Positions 59,429-64,000 of a DNA stretch of 64,000 bases are shown in pieces. Numbering within the stretch: the first letter of the stretch is position 1; each line of letters begins with the position of its first letter. This stretch comes from Paenisporosarcina quisquiliarum_A (lineage in GTDB: Bacteria; Bacillota; Bacilli; Bacillales_A; Planococcaceae). Below the pieces are notes generated by a model. The model was not told the origin of the DNA and searched no databases. It saw nothing but the letters and a program-made list of their open reading frames with translations. The position numbers and the translations under genes are program-made. The DNA lies in assembly GCF_043641925.1 (NCBI RefSeq), contig NZ_JBHZRU010000019.1:9270-73269 (forward strand), in the 5' to 3' direction.

Positions 59429-59857
59429 ATGAAAGAAGAAGAACAAGTATTAATTCATTGCCTATATTTTACGGCAAATCGTTTCGCGCGGAACATGACT
59501 AAATTGGCGGAAAGTACGTTTGACTTCGATGATTTAGCGCCTTCGTATTTGTATATGATTATGACTATTCAATTCCATCCAGGAATTACACAAAAAGATT
59601 TGTGCCAAAAGTTGTCCATTGCCCCTTCTACGAGTACTCGATTTATCGACAAATTGGAGAAGCAGCAATTGGTTTTACGTAAAGTAAACGGAAAAGAGAC
59701 TTCCATTTCTTTAACTGCGTCTGGTGAAGAGGTTTATAAGCAGTTCCGGTTATCATTAAAAGAATTGTTTGATGCGTATTCAGATGTTCTCGGACGTGAA
59801 TTTAGTCTCGATTTAAGTAAGATGCTTCACGAAGCAAGTATAAAAATGGAAAAATGA
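59429..59857 (+). CDS. MarR-family transcriptional regulator
   Basis: The 142-residue winged-helix regulator has a helical N-terminal dimer region, then GITQKDLCQKLSIAPSTSTR (about 51-70; recognition helix) and KLEKQQLVLRKVNGKETSIS (wing), and a C-terminal dimer helix. It is 55 bp from the flavodoxin-fold oxidoreductase gene. Identical palindromes occur upstream of both genes, so it most likely represses itself and that enzyme. GAGAGGGTTGATATGAA precedes the ATG. Confidence 0.9.
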   Translation: MKEEEQVLIHCLYFTANRFARNMTKLAESTFDFDDLAPSYLYMIMTIQFHPGITQKDLCQKLSIAPSTSTRFIDKLEKQQLVLRKVNGKETSISLTASGEEVYKQFRLSLKELFDAYSDVLGREFSLDLSKMLHEASIKMEK

Positions 59858-59878
59858 TATCATTTTTCTTGGCATTTC

Positions 59879-59894
59879 ATTTGTATATACAAAT
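59879..59894. promoter_or_regulatory. MarR operator palindrome upstream of the oxidoreductase
   Basis: Second perfect copy of ATTTGTATATACAAAT, in the 55-bp gap before the oxidoreductase start. Confidence 0.8.
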
Positions 59895-59912
59895 ATAAAG
59901 GATGATGAAAAA

Positions 59913-60437
59913 GTGAAAACGTTAGTTATTGTGGCGCACCCTAATTTAGAAAACTCGGTTATTAATAAGACTTTGATGAATCGCTTGCAGCAAGAAGAAG
60001 ATATCACGATTCAAGATTTGTATGCGACATATCCGGACAGACGCATCAATCAGGAGCATGAACAACAATTACTGCTTGCCCATGATCGTATTGTGTTCCA
60101 ATTTCCGTTTTATTGGTACAGTAGCCCATCTTTATTAAAAGAATGGCAAGATGTTGTGCTTTCTTACGGGTGGGCTTATGGACCTGAAGGCAAGCAGTTA
60201 CAAGGAAAAGAGTTTATATTGGCCATTTCAACTGGAGGACCCGAAGTTTCCTACCAAGCCGGTAGTTATAATCAGTACAGCATGAGTGAATTGACAAAAC
60301 CATTCCAAGCTACCGCTAATTTAACAGGCATGCGTTTTTTACCTACTTATAAAATTCATGGAGCCCGTTTCTTGAACAACGAACAAATTCAAGAAAGTGC
60401 AGAAGCGCTGGTTCAACATTTGAATAAAACGTATTAA
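59913..60437 (+). CDS. NAD(P)H-dependent FMN oxidoreductase (flavodoxin-like, YwrO/KefF type)
   Basis: The 174-residue protein starts at GTG 59913, with AAAGGATG before it. It has VIVAHPNLENSVINKTL at about 5-21 (FMN phosphate loop), RIVFQFPFYWYSSPSLLKEW with the family's FPFYW, YGPEGKQLQGKE and ISTGGPEVSYQ. Quinone or nitro-compound reductases of this group are commonly run by MarR-type redox or quinone sensors, which fits the upstream gene. A good terminator lies at 60519-60554. Confidence 0.88.
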   Translation: MKTLVIVAHPNLENSVINKTLMNRLQQEEDITIQDLYATYPDRRINQEHEQQLLLAHDRIVFQFPFYWYSSPSLLKEWQDVVLSYGWAYGPEGKQLQGKEFILAISTGGPEVSYQAGSYNQYSMSELTKPFQATANLTGMRFLPTYKIHGARFLNNEQIQESAEALVQHLNKTY

Positions 60438-60518
60438 TCACCTTGGTAATTAATGGAATTATTAATTACTTTGACAGCTCATCTAAGTGTTAAACTCGAC
60501 ATTCCTGAATTCTTTATT

Positions 60519-60554
60519 AAAACCCCTTACATCTACATGAAATGTAAGGGGTTT
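60519..60554. terminator. Terminator between converging genes
   Basis: AAACCCCTTACAT pairs with ATGTAAGGGGTTT around a short loop. Confidence 0.85.
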
Positions 60555-60556
60555 GA

Positions 60557-61111
60557 TTAACTATTTATTATCGTCACTTTGCTCCAAGTGGCTGGCCAGT
60601 TTTTTTGATTCACACGATGTTCGTAATAGCTTCGTTCAGGTTCTTGTTCGAAGCTCGGTGTTGGTTTTATTTCAAATCGAAAAAGGTCTTCCAGTCCATG
60701 TGGCGCGGTTAGCTCAATTTGTTGTCCATTAATTCTTACACCGAGTGCGGTAACGGTTTCTGGAAATTTGGATATAGCGTCAACTGAGGATGCATACGGT
60801 GGAAACTCGTTGACGATATGCATTCTCGCTTGGTTTTTGACTGACCAAGGCACATTTGGCATCTTGGTGTGTAATTGTTGTTCTATCTCTTTTTCTATGG
60901 ATTCGTCGAGTTGTGTGTTATCAAAATAGATGACGTCGACATCTGCGAGTTCTGTTCTTTTTTCAAAACCGTGTAACTCATCCCATACTTTCGAGCGAAC
61001 AAATCCGGCACATACCCAGCAATCCGGTAAGCCGAGAGTTTCAACGGTCTTGAGTACTTTCATTCTCCACGGATCCTTTTCAATCATGTCAATGACTTCG
61101 TTTTCAAGCAT
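60557..61111 (-). CDS. Nucleotidyltransferase family protein (COG3575-like)
   Basis: The 184-residue protein matches the small nucleotidyltransferase group: WVCAGFVRSKVWDELHG at about 32-48 (G-x-R motif), ELADVDVIYFDNTQLDE (Asp-x-Asp metal ligands), then SSVDAISKFPETVTALGVR with its conserved Asp and APHGLEDLFRFEIKPTPSF. Substrate unknown. The start overlaps the end of the APH-type gene by eight bases, so the pair is one operon. Confidence 0.88.
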   Translation of the reverse strand: MLENEVIDMIEKDPWRMKVLKTVETLGLPDCWVCAGFVRSKVWDELHGFEKRTELADVDVIYFDNTQLDESIEKEIEQQLHTKMPNVPWSVKNQARMHIVNEFPPYASSVDAISKFPETVTALGVRINGQQIELTAPHGLEDLFRFEIKPTPSFEQEPERSYYEHRVNQKNWPATWSKVTIINS

Positions 61112-62123
61112 TCGCTCGTTCCCAAATTTCTTTGTAGTCTAATTCCACAATCAATTCTTCGTCGATCAAACGCTGACGAATGCCGGCAACGAGTTGGTTT
61201 TCGACTTCATGTCCAACTGAGAGATCCATTTTTTTATGGAAAACTCCGTATAAAGTATAATCGCGTAATTTCAAATAAAGCGGTAAACGTTCTAGCCACT
61301 CTAGTGACAATGGTCGTTCGCTTAGGTATCCGTCTAAGAAGTGTTTCAAAAAGTCGGTTCCAAATGCCGATCTAATTTCCAGGTTTTCATTTCGAAGCTT
61401 CCACCACGTTGCGTAGTAAAGTGGAATGGCGATGTCACTGACGTAGTGAAAATGCATGGCATCATCGAAATCGAATACATGAATTTGTTCGTCGTGAAAG
61501 AAAAAGTTACCCATGTGGATGTCTGAATGGATTAAGCCAAACACATCGCTCGTTTCCGGTAGTTCTTGAAGTTCCTTTACTAGTTGTCGATTCCCTTCAA
61601 TGATGACCGCGTCTTTTTCATTGTCGATGTATTGATCAAGCTCAATTAGATCGTCTTCATCCCAGCGTTTGCGACCCGTGTTGGTTGCTGGGTAGTTTTC
61701 GGTATGGCGATGCATCTTCGCTGTGATTGCTCCCCATTTTTTAAATAGTTCAGGACCGAATTCTGGACTGTTTGGTTTTAATGCAGCACCAGGTGCTTTA
61801 TCGAATAAACAGATGTAAAAGTAAGAATCGCCTACTGACAATACCTCTACTAGTTCGTTGTTTTCTGATTTATGAACGAGTGATACTGGAATGTCGTGAC
61901 TATGTAAGAAATTGATCCATGTTAATTCGCCTTCTACTTCTTCTTTTGAACGGTGTGAAGAATGTGTGAGACGTAATATGTATGGTGTTCCGTCTTTAAT
62001 GACTTCATAAACGTAGTTTTCAAAGTCGCCGAGTTTTCTCGCATCATTTGCATCCGCGCTATAAAATGCAGCGGCTTTGTGTAGCACTTCTGTTGAAAAT
62101 AAATCCTCTACCCATTGTTCCAT
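61104..62123 (-). CDS. Aminoglycoside phosphotransferase (APH) family protein
   Basis: The 339-residue protein-kinase-like enzyme has the APH fold: FENYVYEVIKDGTPYILRLT (ATP-binding strand and Lys), then HSDIHMGNFFF at about 198-208 (catalytic Asp and Asn) and VFDFDDAMHFHYVSDIAI (metal-binding Asp). It belongs to the broad homoserine-kinase/SrkA-like branch, so antibiotic resistance should not be assumed. GGGGGAAGTTTCAC precedes the ATG. First gene of the operon. Confidence 0.9.
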   Translation of the reverse strand: MEQWVEDLFSTEVLHKAAAFYSADANDARKLGDFENYVYEVIKDGTPYILRLTHSSHRSKEEVEGELTWINFLHSHDIPVSLVHKSENNELVEVLSVGDSYFYICLFDKAPGAALKPNSPEFGPELFKKWGAITAKMHRHTENYPATNTGRKRWDEDDLIELDQYIDNEKDAVIIEGNRQLVKELQELPETSDVFGLIHSDIHMGNFFFHDEQIHVFDFDDAMHFHYVSDIAIPLYYATWWKLRNENLEIRSAFGTDFLKHFLDGYLSERPLSLEWLERLPLYLKLRDYTLYGVFHKKMDLSVGHEVENQLVAGIRQRLIDEELIVELDYKEIWERANA

Positions 62124-62287
62124 GTGAAACTTCCCCCTTACCTATGTATCTCCTATTTTACATGAAGTGCTCCATTTTTTACTAATGGTTAAATAGGAGC
62201 TAAATAATCAGTATATAAAAATACCCTCAGTTTTATGTCACACTGGTGCTGCACCCTAAAAGTTAGAGTAAAAATCTAACTTTTGGG

Positions 62288-62863
62288 GTGTTTTTTTATA
62301 TGGCAAAATATAGCGTTGAATTTAAATTGAAAGTTGTGAGGGCCTATTTAGAAGGTTCCTTGGGATACAAAGCTTTAGCTAAAGCATTTAATATTTCTAG
62401 TGAATCTCAAATAAAACGATGGGTACGTGCTTATAAAGAATTCGATGAAGCTGGTTTGCGTAGGAAAAGTGTAAAACAGGTTTATTCTGTTAAATTCAAA
62501 CTGGATGTATTAAACTTTATGAAACAAACAGGTGCTTCTTATCAAGACACAGCGATTCAATTTAACATGAATAATCCATCGTTAATAGTGAATTGGAACG
62601 GTAAATTTTTTAAAAAAGGGATAGAAGGCCTGAAAGAAAAAGTGAAGGGACGGCCTCCTATGTCTAAAAATCCTAAAATCAAAGCTGTAAAACAAGAAAG
62701 TACAGAATCTCGTGAAGAACTGTTAGAACGTGAAATTGAGCTCCTTCGTCTTGAGGTCGCCTATTTAAAAAAGTTGAAAGCTTTTCGGGAGAAACCGGAC
62801 GTCTATCTCGAAAAGCACAAGCAGCGTTGGCATTTGAACTCAAAGAAGAAGGATTCCGATTAA
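62288..62863 (+). CDS. IS3-family OrfA (DNA-binding helix-turn-helix part)
   Basis: The 191-residue product has two helix-turn-helix units (YSVEFKLKVVRAYLEG with GYKALAKAFNIS, then YSVKFKLDVLNFMKQTGASY), which is the long OrfA type of the IS150 group, and a C-terminal leucine zipper ELLEREIELLRLEVAYLKKL. Slippery AAAAAAG lies at 62767-62773; the product past this point continues out of frame to a stop. It starts at the ATG 18 bases inside the transcript hairpin, with GGGGTG weakly placed upstream. Confidence 0.92.
   Translation: MFFYMAKYSVEFKLKVVRAYLEGSLGYKALAKAFNISSESQIKRWVRAYKEFDEAGLRRKSVKQVYSVKFKLDVLNFMKQTGASYQDTAIQFNMNNPSLIVNWNGKFFKKGIEGLKEKVKGRPPMSKNPKIKAVKQESTESREELLEREIELLRLEVAYLKKLKAFREKPDVYLEKHKQRWHLNSKKKDSD
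62767..62816 (+). promoter_or_regulatory. Programmed -1 frameshift signal
   Basis: AAAAAAG (62767-62773) is followed six bases later by an 8-bp stem, GCTTTTCG with CGAAAAGC (62780-62816). A -1 slip there joins YLKK of orfA to VESFSGETGRLSRKAQAALA and so to orfB, giving the OrfAB transposase. Confidence 0.85.
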
Positions 62864-63690
62864 AAGATGTAGTGAAACAAGTAGATATTCCAGAAGCGAC
62901 GTACCATTATCACATCAATCAAATGAACAATGAAGATCCAAATCAAGAATTGAAAGAGTTAATTTCAGCCCTTTTTCACAAACATGAAGGAAGGTATGGT
63001 TATCGCCGAATTTACTTAGAATTGCGAGGGCAAGGCTATATCATTAACCATAAAAAAGTACAACGAATTATGGGGGAACTGAATTTAAAGTGTGTGAAGT
63101 TCAAACGTAAATCTCGTTATAATTCCTATAAAGGAAAAGTTGGCAAAGTCGCTAAAAACCGTCTAAACCGTCGATTTAAGACACCTTATCGTCTCCAAAA
63201 ACTCGTAACGGATGTAACAGAGTTTAAGTGTACAGGCGATGAAAAGCTGTATTTAAGTCCGTTTCTAGACCTCTATAATGGCGAAATTATTTCTTATGGG
63301 ATTTCGAAAAGACCAACATTGGATTTTGTCTTAGCACCACTAGATCAAGCAATTAAAATCATTAAAAAGGAAGCCACCTATCGAACAACGATTCACTCCG
63401 ATCAAGGCTGGCATTACCAGCATAGTAAATGGGTGAAAACATTAAAAACGAACAAAATTTTTCAAAGCATGTCTCGAAAAGCAACGTGTGCAGACAATGC
63501 GACGATGGAAAACTTCTTTGGCTTACTAAAGCAAGAAATGTATTACGGTGAAGAATTAATGTCGTATGAAGAATTGAAGAAGAAAATTGAAGGTTATATC
63601 CATTACTATAACCATGAACGGATTAAACAAAAACTGGCCGGCATGAGTCCAGTAAAATACCGAACTCATGCCAACCAGTCAGCTGCATAA
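62827..63690 (+). CDS. IS3-family OrfB (DDE transposase catalytic part)
   Basis: The 287-residue frame carries the integrase core. EGRYGYRRIYLELRGQG precedes it, VTDVTEFKC has the first Asp, HSDQGWHYQ the second Asp, and ATMENFFGLLKQEMYY the Glu. YINHYNHERIKQKLAG-type ending (HYYNHERIKQKLAGMSPVKY here) is standard. It is read as a fusion by the frameshift upstream. No damage seen, so the transposase should be functional. Confidence 0.93.
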   Translation: MAFELKEEGFRLKDVVKQVDIPEATYHYHINQMNNEDPNQELKELISALFHKHEGRYGYRRIYLELRGQGYIINHKKVQRIMGELNLKCVKFKRKSRYNSYKGKVGKVAKNRLNRRFKTPYRLQKLVTDVTEFKCTGDEKLYLSPFLDLYNGEIISYGISKRPTLDFVLAPLDQAIKIIKKEATYRTTIHSDQGWHYQHSKWVKTLKTNKIFQSMSRKATCADNATMENFFGLLKQEMYYGEELMSYEELKKKIEGYIHYYNHERIKQKLAGMSPVKYRTHANQSAA

Positions 63691-63723
63691 ATAAAACTCT
63701 AACTTTTAGGGGTCACTACCACT

Positions 63724-64000
63724 GAGGGCATTTTTTGTTTCATCGCGGTTATTGGTTTTAGTGTTAATAGAATTAGGGGTATCTTAAACGTCATGAGAAG
63801 TAACTTTTTGGAACACCCCTCTTTCATGTAAAAACAGCGCATTCATTTCAATCATCAAAAGCAGATTAGAATTGTGTGAAAAAGATGAATTTTAGAATGT
63901 AGAGGCTGAATCCTTGAATAGGCTGGGCTTAGTATAAAAAGTGTACACGTCAAAACGGAATTCCTTATAATAAGAAGACTAGGAAAAGGACGTGTTTAAT
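63724..64000. other. Right-edge region; no gene seen
   Basis: It begins with the right half of the terminator split by the insertion sequence (CTGAGGG followed by a T run). The remaining bases up to the edge have a TATAAT box near 63968 but no convincing reading frame. Confidence 0.4.

Larger units (their letters stand above)
62245..63720 (+). mobile_element. IS3-family insertion sequence (IS150-like), complete
   Basis: The 1476-bp element is bounded by inverted ends GGTGCTGCACCCTAAAAG and, in reverse complement, GGTAGTGACCCCTAAAAG. They agree well, and the shared block extends through TTAGAGT. It is flanked by a 3-bp target duplication, ACT, at 62242-62244 and 63721-63723. It encodes two overlapping frames, orfA and orfB, typical of IS3. 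The first bases after the left end form a hairpin (AAAAGTTAGA with TCTAACTTTT, 62258-62284) that would shield it from outside transcription. Everything looks intact. Confidence 0.92.

Noticed and set aside
61104..62123. Aminoglycoside resistance gene
   Set aside because: The APH fold is present, but the operon with a COG3575-type nucleotidyltransferase and the broad family placement give no support for antibiotic resistance.
1..64000. CRISPR array or cas genes
   Set aside because: No regular array of 25-40 bp direct repeats with unique spacers was seen. The Cas4-like feature belongs to the UvrD-type helicase-nuclease.
1..64000. tRNA or rRNA genes
   Set aside because: No cloverleaf-like block with TTC motif and CCA end, and no rRNA landmark, was noticed on either strand.

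Overview
The window looks like the chromosome of a low-GC, endospore-forming member of the Bacillales, probably Bacillaceae or Planococcaceae. It carries a cotJABC spore-coat operon, strong AGGAGG-type ribosome binding sites, many short intrinsic terminators, and Bacillus-type genes (bdhA with a yxjC-like permease, yhfK-like, maa, a DUF421 protein, an RsbR-type STAS protein). I cannot fix the genus from sequence alone.

Layout. (1) 0-8.9 kb is mostly housekeeping: an ECF42-type sigma factor with its DGPF/YCII partner, a stand-alone MraY paralogue, a VOC protein, a hydroxybutyrate dehydrogenase plus GntP-type permease operon, and an M20 peptidase with an extra N-terminal domain. (2) 9.0-36.2 kb is a dense defence island. 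It holds a frameshifted TPR/winged-helix regulator, a two-gene system made of a 1605-residue DUF1998-type helicase and a 1109-residue protein of no recognised family (layout like Druantia type III), a GIY-YIG-like protein, McrBC, a secreted nuclease lipoprotein, an Upf1-like SF1 helicase with a C-terminal nuclease-like domain, and a three-gene operon of UvrD-like helicase-nuclease, type III Mod and type III Res. (3) 36.7-46.5 kb is a plastic zone with small membrane and Excalibur proteins, several decayed genes (a topB tail, a histidine phosphatase, an ORF with an in-frame stop, a Tn3 transposase tail), a dispersed CTAACGGGTGC / CTAACGCAGCAGGTTAG repeat family lying between genes, and a degenerate Tn3-type element whose two ends bracket a DJ-1/PfpI gene and a WYL regulator. 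(4) 46.6-62.1 kb returns to ordinary genes: AbrB-like and MazG-like small proteins, an HNH endonuclease, cotJABC, a sensor kinase, a stressosome-like protein, a DUF2157/GDYXXLXY pair, PadR/HAAS and MarR/oxidoreductase modules, and an APH/nucleotidyltransferase pair. (5) 62.2-63.7 kb is an apparently intact IS3-family element with clean ends, a 3-bp target duplication and a -1 frameshift signal. It has landed in the loop of a transcription terminator.

How the genes work together. The island stacks modified-DNA restriction (McrBC), sequence-specific restriction (Mod/Res with a helicase-nuclease) and one or two helicase-based systems, all on the minus strand in separate operons. The most interesting candidates are the large helicase pair at 10.3-18.4 kb, the UvrD-Mod-Res operon, the Tn3-bounded passenger module and the repeat-separated gene series at 38-43.6 kb. 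All family assignments are by eye; no database search was run.
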